Shown: positions 53,357 through 61,893 of the stretch, piece by piece
Layout: each line of letters starts with the position of its first letter
How positions within the stretch are numbered: the first letter of the stretch is position 1
Assembly (NCBI RefSeq): GCF_013407835.1
Contig: NZ_JACCBI010000001.1
Span: 1,860,001-1,924,000 of the forward strand
Length of the DNA: 64,000 nt
Source: Agromyces atrinae
Lineage (GTDB): Bacteria > Actinomycetota > Actinomycetes > Actinomycetales > Microbacteriaceae
Direction of reading: 5' to 3'
Made by a program: the position numbers and the translations under genes
Notes under the pieces: model-generated
Told to the model about the DNA's origin: nothing
The model's database searches: none
Seen by the model: the letters and a program-made list of their open reading frames with translations, nothing else

Positions 53357-53779
53357 CTACGCGAGGAAGACGCGTACCTGGGCCTTGCCCAGCACCGTCT
53401 CGCCCTCGTACGTCACGGTGAGGTCGACGCGCACACCGTCATCCGCGAGCTGGCCGATCTTCGCGACGACGTGCACGTCGGCGCCCGTCTCGGGGTCGAC
53501 GACGACGGGGCGCGTGAACTTGACCTGGTAGTCGACGACGCGGGCGGGGTCTCCGGCCCAGGCGACGACGGGCTGCACGGCGAGGCCCATCGTGAGCATG
53601 CCGTGGGCGAGCACGCCCGGAAGGCCGACCGACGCGGCGACGTCGTCACGGTAGTGGATCGGGTTGAAGTCGCCCGAGGCGCCCGCGTAGCGCACGAGCG
53701 AGTCGCGCGTGAGGGCGTAGGTCTGCTCGGCGATGACATCGCCGACGGTCAGGCTCGTGAGGTCGGGTGCGGTGCTCAT
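53357..53779 (-). CDS. MaoC family dehydratase (HadB-like)
   Basis: A 140-residue hot-dog fold hydratase. The hydratase motif YAGASGDFNPIHYRDDVAASVGLPG (YAGASGDFNPIHY) carries the catalytic Asp and His, followed by LAHGMLTMG. Small MaoC proteins of this kind pair with a second, inactive-type subunit to form (3R)-hydroxyacyl-thioester dehydratases such as HadBC in mycobacteria. The preceding gene supplies that second subunit. Overlaps it by four bases (ATGA). The link to murB is conserved in actinobacteria but its meaning is unclear. Confidence 0.9.
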   Translation of the reverse strand: MSTAPDLTSLTVGDVIAEQTYALTRDSLVRYAGASGDFNPIHYRDDVAASVGLPGVLAHGMLTMGLAVQPVVAWAGDPARVVDYQVKFTRPVVVDPETGADVHVVAKIGQLADDGVRVDLTVTYEGETVLGKAQVRVFLA

Positions 53780-54222
53780 TCGTCACCTCGCACGACGAGA
53801 GTCGAGATGGCGGTGACGACGTGCTCGCCCGCCTCGTCGGAGATGCGCGACTCGGCCGTGACCATCGCGTGCGCGCCGAGCGTCTTGACGCTCGACACCG
53901 TGAGGGCCGCGACGAGGACGTCGCCGGCGACGATCGGACGCGAGTACGTGAACTGCTGGTTGCCGTGCACGACGCGTGAGAAGTCGATGCCCGCATCGGG
54001 TTCGGCGAGCAGCTGCGCGAGAGTCTGCTCCTGCACGACGACGGGGAACGTCGGCGGCGCGACGACGTCGGCGTGGCCGGCCGCGCGCGCGGCGTCGACG
54101 TCGAGGTTGATCGGATCGGTCGCGAAGACGGCGCGGGCGAACTCGCGCACCTTCTCACGACCCACGAGATACGGTGCGGTCGGCGGGAACGCGCGACCCT
54201 GCAATTCGGGGTTCACTGGCAC
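53776..54222 (-). CDS. MaoC N-terminal/FAS1-dehydratase-like protein (HadA/HadC-like)
   Basis: A 148-residue hot-dog fold protein beginning NPELQGRAFPPTAPYLVGREKVREFA, with APPTFPVVVQEQTL and FSRVVHGNQQFTYSRPIVAGD, which is the pattern of the non-catalytic partner subunits HadA/HadC. The full hydratase motif is absent. It should form a heterodimer with the next gene product. GTG at 54222 is preceded after six bases by TAGACT, so the transcript is probably leaderless; it is the first gene of the hadA/B-murB unit. Confidence 0.88.
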   Translation of the reverse strand: MPVNPELQGRAFPPTAPYLVGREKVREFARAVFATDPINLDVDAARAAGHADVVAPPTFPVVVQEQTLAQLLAEPDAGIDFSRVVHGNQQFTYSRPIVAGDVLVAALTVSSVKTLGAHAMVTAESRISDEAGEHVVTAISTLVVRGDE

Positions 54223-54228
54223 CCCGTC

Positions 54229-54234
54229 AGTCTA
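54229..54234 (-). promoter_or_regulatory. -10 box for MaoC-murB operon, leaderless
   Basis: TAGACT on the minus strand, six bases before the GTG at 54222. Confidence 0.5.
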
Positions 54235-54269
54235 GGCGCGGCCCCGAGGCTCTGCGCAGGTCGCGCCAC

Positions 54270-54275
54270 TAGCGT
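54270..54275 (+). promoter_or_regulatory. -10 box for hypothetical gene, leaderless
   Basis: TAGCGT, six bases before the ATG at 54282, in a 59-base divergent spacer. Confidence 0.5.
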
Positions 54276-54281
54276 GAGGGC

Positions 54282-55244
54282 ATGGAATGGACGACGGATG
54301 TCGCACGCGGCGACTGGATTCGCGAACGACTCGATGACCGACTGCCCGCGAGCATCCACGCCCTCGTGCCGCGCGGGTTCGAGGCCTACGCCCGTGTGCT
54401 GCACCCCGCGACGCGTGAGCGCCCGGTCGGCGCAGCCTGGCCGCCCGAGCCCGTCGAACGGCACCGCGCCGAGTGGGACGCGTTCTCGCGCGCCGGGCAC
54501 TCGCTCGACAGCGCCGCGGTGACGTGGGCCGAGACGGCCGACGCTTTCGACTCGCGTGTCGACCCGCGCGGGCCGTGGCACGAGCTCGTCGGATTCGACG
54601 AGTCGCACTCGGGCGAGCAGGCGCGGGATGACGCCGGCTGGCGGTACACCGAGCCGGAGGAGGGTCGTCTCGACGCGGCATCCCTCGCCTCGATCGTTCG
54701 AGTGCTCGCGCGCTTCACGGGCACGGGCGACGATATCGTCGCGGGCATCTGGGACGGCTGGGGCGGCGTGCTCGGCTTCATGGGATCCGCGCCGTCGCGG
54801 GCGACGCTCACGCTCGCGGGATCGCCCGCGGGCACCGACGACGACGAGCGCCGGCGGCACGCGGAGTTCCTCGCGCAGAGCATCCATGACCCGTTCAACT
54901 CGCCGTTCGCGAAGGTGTCGTGGCAGCCCGGCATCCTCTCGGAGGAGATCTCCCGCGGGCCCCGGCTCGCGCTGCCCAGCCGCGACCACGTGCTGTTCCG
55001 CGCATCGCTCGCGGAGTTCGCCCAGCCGTCGTGGGCGGCGCTCGTGCCGTGGGCCGACGAGGTCGCCGAGTGGACGGCGTCGCCGAGCCTCGTGTGGCCC
55101 GCCGACCGCGCGTGGGTTCTCGCGACCGACGTCGACCTCGACTCCACGCTCATCGCCGGGAGCGCGGCCCTCGTCGACGCGCTCCGCGCCGCCCCCGCCC
55201 TCGAGACCGTCGAACTCCCCGAGGGCGCCGCCCTCCGCCCCTGA
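54282..55244 (+). CDS. Conserved-looking hypothetical protein
   Basis: A 320-residue soluble protein, not recognised. It starts MEWTTDVARGDWIRERLDD and has a tryptophan-rich middle (GIWDGWGGVLGFM) and LVWPADRAWVLATDVDLDSTLIAG near the C-terminus. No signal peptide or membrane helix. Codon use matches its neighbours and it has a leaderless promoter, so it is a genuine gene. Similar proteins are frequent as single genes in actinobacteria, but I know of no function. A family 1 palindromic repeat begins 24 bases after its stop. Confidence 0.75.
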   Translation: MEWTTDVARGDWIRERLDDRLPASIHALVPRGFEAYARVLHPATRERPVGAAWPPEPVERHRAEWDAFSRAGHSLDSAAVTWAETADAFDSRVDPRGPWHELVGFDESHSGEQARDDAGWRYTEPEEGRLDAASLASIVRVLARFTGTGDDIVAGIWDGWGGVLGFMGSAPSRATLTLAGSPAGTDDDERRRHAEFLAQSIHDPFNSPFAKVSWQPGILSEEISRGPRLALPSRDHVLFRASLAEFAQPSWAALVPWADEVAEWTASPSLVWPADRAWVLATDVDLDSTLIAGSAALVDALRAAPALETVELPEGAALRP

Positions 55245-55267
55245 CCTCCTCAGCGCCCCTACTTTCA

Positions 55268-55328
55268 GTCTCGGCGTCACGTTTGTGCTGTTGGCGGTGC
55301 CCGAACAGCACAAACGTGACGCCGAAAC
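55268..55328. repeat. Long palindromic repeat, family 1, copy D
   Basis: A 25-base-pair stem (55268-55292 with 55304-55328) with one C-A mismatch. It stands four bases after the stop codon of the DUF559 gene and between convergent genes. Confidence 0.85.
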
Positions 55329-55331
55329 GGG

Positions 55332-56297
55332 CTACGCAGGTGTCCAGCCGCGTTCGCGGAGGCGACGCGCGACGCGGTTCGTCATCTCCCGCACCCGGCG
55401 CGGGTCGCGATCGATCGAGGCATCGTCGGCCGTGAGGCGCACGATGGTCCAGCCGAGGTCTTCAAGGCGTTCCCGGCGATGGATGTCGGCGCGGAACCTC
55501 TCTCGCTGACGATGCCCATCGCCCTCGTACTCGATGCCGACGAGCTGATCGGGGTAGGCCAGATCGATCATCGCGACGAGTTCGCCCCACTCATTCCGCA
55601 CGTCCCAGTTGAGTTGCGGTTCGGGCAACCCCGCGTCGAGAAGTCGCAATCGTACGACCGTCTCTTGCGGCGACAGCGGCCCGAACCGCACAAGGGGCAG
55701 CGCCTCTCGCAGGCGCGTCGCCCCCGGCGTCCGCCCATAGCGCGCTTGCGCCGCGCGCAGTTCATCGAGGGTCGTGAGTGCCGGGGCGCGCCCAAGCGGT
55801 TCCTCTCCCGTCACGAAGAAGTCTCCCGCCGCGACGAGATCATCGAGGCGGAGGAGCGTCGAGAGAGTGGCCCACGTCGACGCAGGGTCGGTCACGCGAA
55901 GCCCGTTCAGCTCGACGACCCGTGTACGTTTCGGCGATAGCGTGTGCCCGATGACACCGTCGAGCCGCGGCCTCGAGTCGGGCCGTAACGCCGACACGTG
56001 GATGTCGGCGCGGCCCTCGGCCGGAGCTACCGAGTAGCGGTACGGCAGCGGCGCGCCCCAGAGAACCGCAGCCGTTGCATGGCTGAAGAACTGCGACGAG
56101 GGCATCCGTTTCGCATACGCCTCGACGAGGGCATGAATCGAATCGTGGTCATGAACCGCTCGAACACCCGTGAACGGTCGAACCACATCGGATGACGTGA
56201 GTCGGCGCCGTCCGACACCGTCGCGGCGCGCATCAGCCGGAGTGAAGGAGCCGAGCTCCCGGAGGCGCAGGGGAAGAGGATAACGAGCACGAGGCAT
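55332..56297 (-). CDS. DUF559 nuclease-like protein with AbiEi-like N-terminal region
   Basis: A 321-residue protein. The C-terminal 110 residues (AMIDLAYPDQLVGIEYEGDGHRQ, then RADIHRRERLEDLGWTIVRLT) follow the DUF559/Vsr-like restriction-endonuclease fold, with the catalytic-looking Asp, Glu and His. The N-terminal part (FTPADARRDGVGRRRLTSSDVVRPFTGVRAV) resembles the winged-helix of AbiEi-type antitoxin-like proteins common in actinobacteria. Start ATG at 56297. No toxin partner is adjacent. It is bracketed by family 1 palindromic repeats D and E. Function unknown; mobile-gene character is possible. Confidence 0.72.
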   Translation of the reverse strand: MPRARYPLPLRLRELGSFTPADARRDGVGRRRLTSSDVVRPFTGVRAVHDHDSIHALVEAYAKRMPSSQFFSHATAAVLWGAPLPYRYSVAPAEGRADIHVSALRPDSRPRLDGVIGHTLSPKRTRVVELNGLRVTDPASTWATLSTLLRLDDLVAAGDFFVTGEEPLGRAPALTTLDELRAAQARYGRTPGATRLREALPLVRFGPLSPQETVVRLRLLDAGLPEPQLNWDVRNEWGELVAMIDLAYPDQLVGIEYEGDGHRQRERFRADIHRRERLEDLGWTIVRLTADDASIDRDPRRVREMTNRVARRLRERGWTPA

Positions 56298-56395
56298 CCG
56301 TCATGCTCTCGTCCTTCACGCCGCCGCATGCCGCGCACTCACGCCCCTGTGCACTCCTCACTCGCGTCCCGTCCCTGTGCAGGACCGCCCAAACA

Positions 56396-56458
56396 CGTCT
56401 CGGCGTCACGTTTGTGCTGCTCAACCAGGTTGAAGAGCACAAACGTGACGCCGAGACG
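56396..56458. repeat. Long palindromic repeat, family 1, copy E
   Basis: A 23-base-pair perfect stem (56396-56418 with 56436-56458), then two mismatches and five inner pairs around a three-base loop. Lies between the end of the APC permease gene and the DUF559 gene. Confidence 0.86.
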
Positions 56459-56475
56459 AAAGGAAGCGGGGCGCG

Positions 56476-58038
56476 CTAGCGGCGGCGACGGAGGGAGGCG
56501 GGGGCGTCCATCGAGAGGGTCTCGCCGCGGAAGAACGCGGGGCGCTTGACCGCCTGGATGATCATGATCACGACACCGACGAGGATGACGGTGACACCGA
56601 GCACGAACACGAGGCCGAGACCGAAGATGTTGGAGCCCGATCCGTAGTCGGGGTCCATGCTGTCGATGAGCGTCGTCACGAAGAGCACCGCGAGGATCAC
56701 GCCGCCGACGAGCGGGAACAGGAACGTGAAGAAGACGTTCCGCACCGAGTCGAACCACTGCTTGCGGAAGTACCACACGCACGCGAACGCCGTGATGCCG
56801 TAGTAGAAGCAGATCATCATGCCGAGGGCCGTGATCGTGTCCCACAGCACGTTCTCCGAGATGAATCGCATGATCGCGTAGAACGCCGACGCCACGACGG
56901 CCGAGACGATCGTCGCGTAGCCCGGCGTGAAGAAGCGCGGGCTGACCTTCGCGAACGACTCGGGAAGGGCGCCGTAGTGCCCCATCGCGAGCAGCGTGCG
57001 AGCGGGCGACACGAACGTCGACTGCAGCGACGACGCCGAGCTCGTGAGCACGGCGAGCGAGACGAGCACCGCGAGCGGCCCGAGGATCGGGGTCGCGAGG
57101 GCGAAGAACACGTTGTCCTGGATGTCGGGGTTGCCGAGACCGAACTCGCCCTCGCCGACGCCCGCGAAGGCGATGAGCGAGACGGCGAGCAGCAGGTACA
57201 GGGCGACGATGATGATGATCGTGATCGTCGCGGCGCGGCCGGGCGTCTTCTCGCCCTTCGTCTCCTCGTTCATCGTGAGCGTGACGTCCCAGCCCCAGAA
57301 GATGAAGATCGAGAGCGAGAGGCCCGCGGCGAACGCCGAGAACGACTCGACGGCGAACGGGTTGAACCACGACGCGTCGATCGCCGTCGCGTCGAACGCC
57401 GATCCGTCGGCGACGCGCACGAACGCGACGATCGCGAACAGCACGAGCACGAGCAGCTGGAAGCCGACGAGGAAGTACTGCAGCTTCTGCGTCGTCTGCA
57501 TGTCGCGATACGAGATGAGGGTCGCCCCGAGCATGAACAGCAGACAGACCACGACGTTGATGAACGGATTCGCGGCGAGCCCGGCGATGTCGGGGTTGTT
57601 CGTGATCTGCGATATCAGCAGGAACAGGAAGTCGACGGCGATTCCGGCGAGGTTCGACAGCACGAGGATCGTCGCGGCGACGAGGCCCCAGCCGGCCATC
57701 CAGCCGATCCACGGGCCGAACGCGCGGGTCGCCCACGTGAACGAGGTGCCCGAGTCGCTCATCATGCGGTTGAGCTCGCGGTAGCCGAAAGCGACGAGCA
57801 GCATGGGGATGAAGCCCACGAGCATGATCGCCGGCACCTGAACGCCGACCTCCGAGACGGTCGGGCCGAGGGCCGCCGTCAGGGTGTACGCGGGCGCGAT
57901 GCACGAGATGCCGATGACGACGGCGCCGATGAGGCCGACCGACCCGGCCGAGAGCCCCTTCTTCGAGAGCCCTCCGTCGAGGGGCGTGCCGATCTCGGAC
58001 GATCCGCCCGGGCCGGGCGACTGCGTGTCCTGGCTCAT
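56476..58038 (-). CDS. APC family amino acid/amine permease
   Basis: A 520-residue secondary transporter with 12 predicted helices. The first helix has the APC unwound-motif pattern GLIGAVVIGISCIAPAYTLTAALG; SDSGTSFTWATRAFGPWIGWMAGW and FWGWDVTLTMNEETKGEKTPGRA are characteristic of this superfamily. The last gene of the amine/GABA operon, overlapping the UspA gene (ATGA). Imports of putrescine, GABA or a related amine are inferred from the catabolic genes upstream. Ends in a basic tail (PASLRRRR). Family 1 repeat E is 18 bases after the stop. Confidence 0.92.
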   Translation of the reverse strand: MSQDTQSPGPGGSSEIGTPLDGGLSKKGLSAGSVGLIGAVVIGISCIAPAYTLTAALGPTVSEVGVQVPAIMLVGFIPMLLVAFGYRELNRMMSDSGTSFTWATRAFGPWIGWMAGWGLVAATILVLSNLAGIAVDFLFLLISQITNNPDIAGLAANPFINVVVCLLFMLGATLISYRDMQTTQKLQYFLVGFQLLVLVLFAIVAFVRVADGSAFDATAIDASWFNPFAVESFSAFAAGLSLSIFIFWGWDVTLTMNEETKGEKTPGRAATITIIIIVALYLLLAVSLIAFAGVGEGEFGLGNPDIQDNVFFALATPILGPLAVLVSLAVLTSSASSLQSTFVSPARTLLAMGHYGALPESFAKVSPRFFTPGYATIVSAVVASAFYAIMRFISENVLWDTITALGMMICFYYGITAFACVWYFRKQWFDSVRNVFFTFLFPLVGGVILAVLFVTTLIDSMDPDYGSGSNIFGLGLVFVLGVTVILVGVVIMIIQAVKRPAFFRGETLSMDAPASLRRRR

Positions 58039-58916
58039 GAGCGGTCTCCTTCGCGTGTCGATCGCGGCACCACGATGAGCGGCACCGACAGTTCTCTCAG
58101 AACCTTCGCGGCGGTCGCTCCGAGGAACAACCGCCCCTGCTGCGCGAGTCGGCTCGAGCCGACGACGACGATCTCGTCCGACTCCCAGTCGAGTTCGCCC
58201 ATGGCCTCGGCGATGCTGTCGCCGGAGGCGACGCTCGCACTGGCCGCGACGTCGGCGGGCAGTGCGGCCCGCGCGGCTTCGAGCACTTCTTCCGCGTGGG
58301 CGGCGCCCGTGCGGTTCGCGAGGCGCGTGTCGACGCTGCCGGGCAGGTCGAGGGTCACGAGCGACACGAGTCGGAGCGGGGCACTCGCGGCCCCGGCGAG
58401 GGCGACGGATGACGCGAGCAGCGCATCCGACCCCGAACGTGTGCCGACGGCGGCCGTGACGCGGCTGATGCCGTGCCCCTCGCCGATCGACCGGGAACCG
58501 ACGGGAGCGATCGCGACGGGCACGTCGCTCGAGTGCAGCAGTTCGTTCGCGACGCTGCCGATCGAGAGCCGGCCGAGCAGTCCGCCGCGAGCGGCGCCGA
58601 CGACGATGAGCGCCGCGCCCAGTTCGTGCGCGGCCTCGGTGAGGCCCTCCGACGACGAGTCGGCGTAGCGCACGTGCCGGCGCACCTCGATGTCGCTCGG
58701 CACGTCGATCTCGGCGAGCCACGATTCGGCCTGCTCCCGCACGAAACGCTCGTAACCGGCATCCGTCGGCACGACCGCACCGCGCTGCTCGATGTGCAGC
58801 ACGATCACGACGTCCAGTCGGGCGCCGGTGCCGCGCGCGAGGCGCACGCCGAGCGCGACGGCGTCGGCCCCCTTCTCGGTCGCCGTGTAGCCGACGACGT
58901 AACTCGCTTCACTCAT
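58035..58916 (-). CDS. Universal stress protein, tandem UspA domains
   Basis: A 293-residue protein of two Usp domains. The first has the ATP-binding pattern VVGAARGGLLGRLSIGSVA (G-x2-G-x9-G-S) near 115-135, the second VVGSSRLAQQGRLFLGATA near 258-276. Tandem Usp proteins of actinobacteria bind ATP or cAMP. It sits between the putrescine oxidase gene and the permease, coupled to the latter by ATGA; oxidase activity makes hydrogen peroxide and an aldehyde, which could explain a stress protein here (inference). Confidence 0.92.
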   Translation of the reverse strand: MSEASYVVGYTATEKGADAVALGVRLARGTGARLDVVIVLHIEQRGAVVPTDAGYERFVREQAESWLAEIDVPSDIEVRRHVRYADSSSEGLTEAAHELGAALIVVGAARGGLLGRLSIGSVANELLHSSDVPVAIAPVGSRSIGEGHGISRVTAAVGTRSGSDALLASSVALAGAASAPLRLVSLVTLDLPGSVDTRLANRTGAAHAEEVLEAARAALPADVAASASVASGDSIAEAMGELDWESDEIVVVGSSRLAQQGRLFLGATAAKVLRELSVPLIVVPRSTREGDRS

Positions 58917-58967
58917 GCTCGGTCCTCTCGATGGTTCGGGTGGGACAGCTCGGGGTGGTGCCGGGCG

Positions 58968-60317
58968 TTACTCGGCGAGGATCTGCGCGGCGACCTCGCG
59001 GCCGACGCGGATGGCGCCGTCGACGTGCTGGTAGCCCTTGCCGGCGACGTCGCTGCACGAGAGGTACAGCGGCCCGACGGGAACGCGCAGGTCGCCGCCC
59101 CAGCGGGAGAGCCCGCCGAGGTCGAAGCTCGCGGCGTAGGCGCCGCGCGTCCACTCCTCGGAGCCCCAGTCGCTCTCGTAGTAGACGATCGGGTTCGTGG
59201 CCTCGTCGCCGTAGTAGTGCGACAGCGACTCGAGGATGCGGGCCTTCCGCTCCTCGGCCGAGAGGCGGAAGACGTCGTCGGCGTGGCGGTCGGAGACGAA
59301 CCCGACGAGCGTGCCGTGCGGGTCCTCGTGGTTCGAGTTGTCGTACGCCTCGTGCGAGAGCTCGTACGGGCTGAACGCCGTGCCCGAGAGGCCCTTGTCG
59401 CGCCAGAACGGCGTCTCGTAGACGGCGTGCACCTTGATGACGAAGCCCATCGAGAGGTGCTGGTGCATCTGGTGCTGGAGGCGCGGCAGCGGCGGCTCGT
59501 ACGAGATGCGGGTGAGCAAGACGGGAGGAACGGCGAGGATGACGCGGCGCGCACGCACCGTCATCCCGTCGGCGATGACGGTCACGCCGCTGTCGCCCCA
59601 CTGCACGGTGCGCACGGGCTGGCCGAGGAAGACGTCGTCGCCGAGGCGCTCGGCGAGCAGGATCGGCACGCGCTGGAGTCCGCCGACGACGCGCTTGTCG
59701 AGGATGAAGTCGGCGTCGACGAGGTGCGAGAAGCTTCCGGCGGATGCCGCCATGAGCAGGGCCTGCAGGGTCGAGAACGCGTGCGGCGGCTTCGTGAGCA
59801 TCGCGCCGGCGATGAAGAGGGCGATGTTCTCGCGTGCCTCCTCGTCGTCGGTCTCGCGGGCGAGCCACGACTCGAACGAGATCGCGTCGAGGGCGCGGGC
59901 GTCGGGGTGGTCCCACGGGCGGTCGGGGTCGATCTCGGCGACGAGGGCGTCGAGCTTCTCGATGAGGTCGACCATGACCTTCTCGGTCTCGGGGGCGACG
60001 GGGAAGATCTCGCCCTCGAACTCGCGACGTTCGCCGTCACGGCCGATGTAGACGCTCTTGCCCTCGCGATAGCGCGAGTAGGTCTCGAGGCCCAGGTCGT
60101 CGATCGTCTCGATGAGCGCGTCCTGGTCGGGTGAGACCCACTGGCCGCCGAGCTCGAGCATCGCGCCGTCGATCGTCTCGGTCCAGAGGCGCCCGCCGAC
60201 GCGGTCGCGCGCTTCGAGCACGGCGACCGAGAGCCCGGCCTTCTTCAGTTCGTTCGCGGCGGTGAGGCCCGAGGCCCCCGCGCCGATCACGACGACGTCA
60301 CGTTCGATGTCAGTCAT
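58968..60317 (-). CDS. Flavin amine oxidase, probable putrescine oxidase
   Basis: A 449-residue flavin monoamine oxidase with normal domain order: FAD fold DVVVIGAGASGLTAANELKKAG and EARDRVGGRLWTE at the N-terminus, GGQWVSPDQD, the substrate region VGGLQRVPILLAERLGDDV, and the C-terminal FAD-binding end GPLYLSCSDVAGKGYQHVDGAI. Closest in character to actinobacterial putrescine oxidases (Puo of Rhodococcus and Kocuria). It would oxidise putrescine to 4-aminobutanal with release of ammonia and H2O2. ATG at 60317 has AAGGAAG before it. The downstream steps are encoded by the flanking gabD and gabT. Substrate is inferred from family and context. Confidence 0.85.
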   Translation of the reverse strand: MTDIERDVVVIGAGASGLTAANELKKAGLSVAVLEARDRVGGRLWTETIDGAMLELGGQWVSPDQDALIETIDDLGLETYSRYREGKSVYIGRDGERREFEGEIFPVAPETEKVMVDLIEKLDALVAEIDPDRPWDHPDARALDAISFESWLARETDDEEARENIALFIAGAMLTKPPHAFSTLQALLMAASAGSFSHLVDADFILDKRVVGGLQRVPILLAERLGDDVFLGQPVRTVQWGDSGVTVIADGMTVRARRVILAVPPVLLTRISYEPPLPRLQHQMHQHLSMGFVIKVHAVYETPFWRDKGLSGTAFSPYELSHEAYDNSNHEDPHGTLVGFVSDRHADDVFRLSAEERKARILESLSHYYGDEATNPIVYYESDWGSEEWTRGAYAASFDLGGLSRWGGDLRVPVGPLYLSCSDVAGKGYQHVDGAIRVGREVAAQILAE

Positions 60318-60382
60318 CAGTCTTCCTTGTCTGCATTCGTGAAGCACACGTGCTCATCATGGCCCGTCCGAGCGGGCGAGGC

Positions 60383-61852
60383 TTACCCCGGAATGAGGGT
60401 GTATTTGGTCGAGAGGTACTCGTGGATGCCTTCCGGCCCGCCCTCGCGGCCGATTCCCGACTGCTTGACGCCGCCGAACGGCGCAGCGGCATTCGAGATG
60501 ACGCCGACGTTCAGGCCCATCATCCCGGTGTCGAGACGGTCGATCATGCGGTGGCCGCGGGCGAGCCCCTGGGTGTACACGTACGACACGAGACCGAACT
60601 CGGTGTCGTTCGCGAGGCGCACGGCCTCGTCTTCGTCGTCGAAGGTGGCGATCGCGAGCACCGGCCCGAAGATCTCGTTGGTCAGGATGTCGCTGCCGGG
60701 CGTGACCCCCGTGACGACGGTGGGCTCGAAGAACGTGCCGGCCCGGTCGACGCGCGACCCGCCGGTCGTGACGCTCGCCCCGCGCGCGACGGCGTCGGCG
60801 ACGAGCTTCTCGGCCTTCTCGACCGCGGCGTCGTCGATGAGCGGACCGATCTGCACACCGTCATCCGTGCCACGACCGAGCCGCATGGCGCTCACGCGCT
60901 CGGTCACGCGGCGGGCGAACTCGTCGGCGACCGAAGAGTGAACGATGAAGCGGTTGGCCGCCGTGCAGGCCTGGCCGATGTTCCGGAACTTCGCGGCGAG
61001 CGCGCCCTCGACGGCGGCGTCGAGGTCGGCGTCCTCGAAGACGACGAACGGGGCGTTGCCGCCGAGCTCCATCGAGACGCGCAGCACGCCTTCGGCGGCC
61101 TGCGCGATGAGCTTCCGGCCGACCTCGGTCGAGCCCGTGAACGAGAGCTTGCGGAGACGCGGGTCGGCGATGATCGGCGCCGAGACCGACTGCGAGTGCG
61201 ACGTCGTGATGACGTTGACGACGCCCGCGGGCAGCCCGACCTCTTCGAGGAGCTTGACGAACGCGAGGGTCGTGAGGGGCGTGAGCTCGGCGGGCTTCAC
61301 GACGACGGTGCAGCCCGCGGCGAGCGCGGGAGCGATCTTCCGTGTCGCCATCGCGAGCGGGAAGTTCCACGGCGTGATGAAGAAGCACGGGCCGACGGGG
61401 CGCTGCGAGACGAGCATGCGGCCGGTGCCCTCGGGGTTCAGGCCGTACCGGCCCGAGATGCGCACCGCCTCCTCCGAGAACCAGCGCAGGAACTCGCCGC
61501 CGTAGGTGACCTCACCGCGCGCCTCGGCGAGGGGCTTGCCCATCTCGAGCGTCATGAGCAGCGCGAAGTCGTCGGCGCGCTCCTGCAGCAGGTCGAACGC
61601 ACGGCGGAGGATCTCTCCGCGCTGACGCGGAGGCGTCGCCGCCCACGACTCCTGTGCGGCGACGGCCGCGTCGAGCGCCCGGGTGCCGTCGGCGACGCTC
61701 GCGTCGGCGATCCGCACGAGCACCTCGCCCGTCGACGGATCGATCACCGGAAGCGTTCCACCGCCCTCGGCGCTCACCCACTCCCCGCCGATGTAGAGGC
61801 CGGTCGGTACGGAGGCGAGGAGTTCGCTCTCGTGGGTCGTCTGCTCGGTCAT
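60383..61852 (-). CDS. gabD: NAD(P)-dependent succinate-semialdehyde dehydrogenase
   Basis: A 489-residue aldehyde dehydrogenase with GabD features. FITPWNFPLAMATRKIAPALAAG, SMELGGNAPFVVFEDADLDAAV (catalytic Glu), FRNIGQACTAANRF (catalytic Cys) and EIFGPVLAIATF are all present. Length and N-terminus (LYIGGEWVSAEGGGTLPVIDP) match E. coli GabD. ATG at 61852 has GGAG upstream. In this operon it may oxidise succinate semialdehyde, 4-aminobutanal or both. Distinct from the GabD1-type enzyme at 18.8 kb. Confidence 0.92.
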   Translation of the reverse strand: MTEQTTHESELLASVPTGLYIGGEWVSAEGGGTLPVIDPSTGEVLVRIADASVADGTRALDAAVAAQESWAATPPRQRGEILRRAFDLLQERADDFALLMTLEMGKPLAEARGEVTYGGEFLRWFSEEAVRISGRYGLNPEGTGRMLVSQRPVGPCFFITPWNFPLAMATRKIAPALAAGCTVVVKPAELTPLTTLAFVKLLEEVGLPAGVVNVITTSHSQSVSAPIIADPRLRKLSFTGSTEVGRKLIAQAAEGVLRVSMELGGNAPFVVFEDADLDAAVEGALAAKFRNIGQACTAANRFIVHSSVADEFARRVTERVSAMRLGRGTDDGVQIGPLIDDAAVEKAEKLVADAVARGASVTTGGSRVDRAGTFFEPTVVTGVTPGSDILTNEIFGPVLAIATFDDEDEAVRLANDTEFGLVSYVYTQGLARGHRMIDRLDTGMMGLNVGVISNAAAPFGGVKQSGIGREGGPEGIHEYLSTKYTLIPG

Positions 61853-61893
61853 GGGGCTCCTTCGGAGGTCAGGCGAGGTCGGATGCAGTCGGT

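Noticed and set aside
41602..56458. Family 1 palindromes as ordinary Rho-independent terminators
   Set aside because: Stems are far longer than needed, near-identical between sites, and lack a T-run; they may still stop transcription but are better described as a repeat family.
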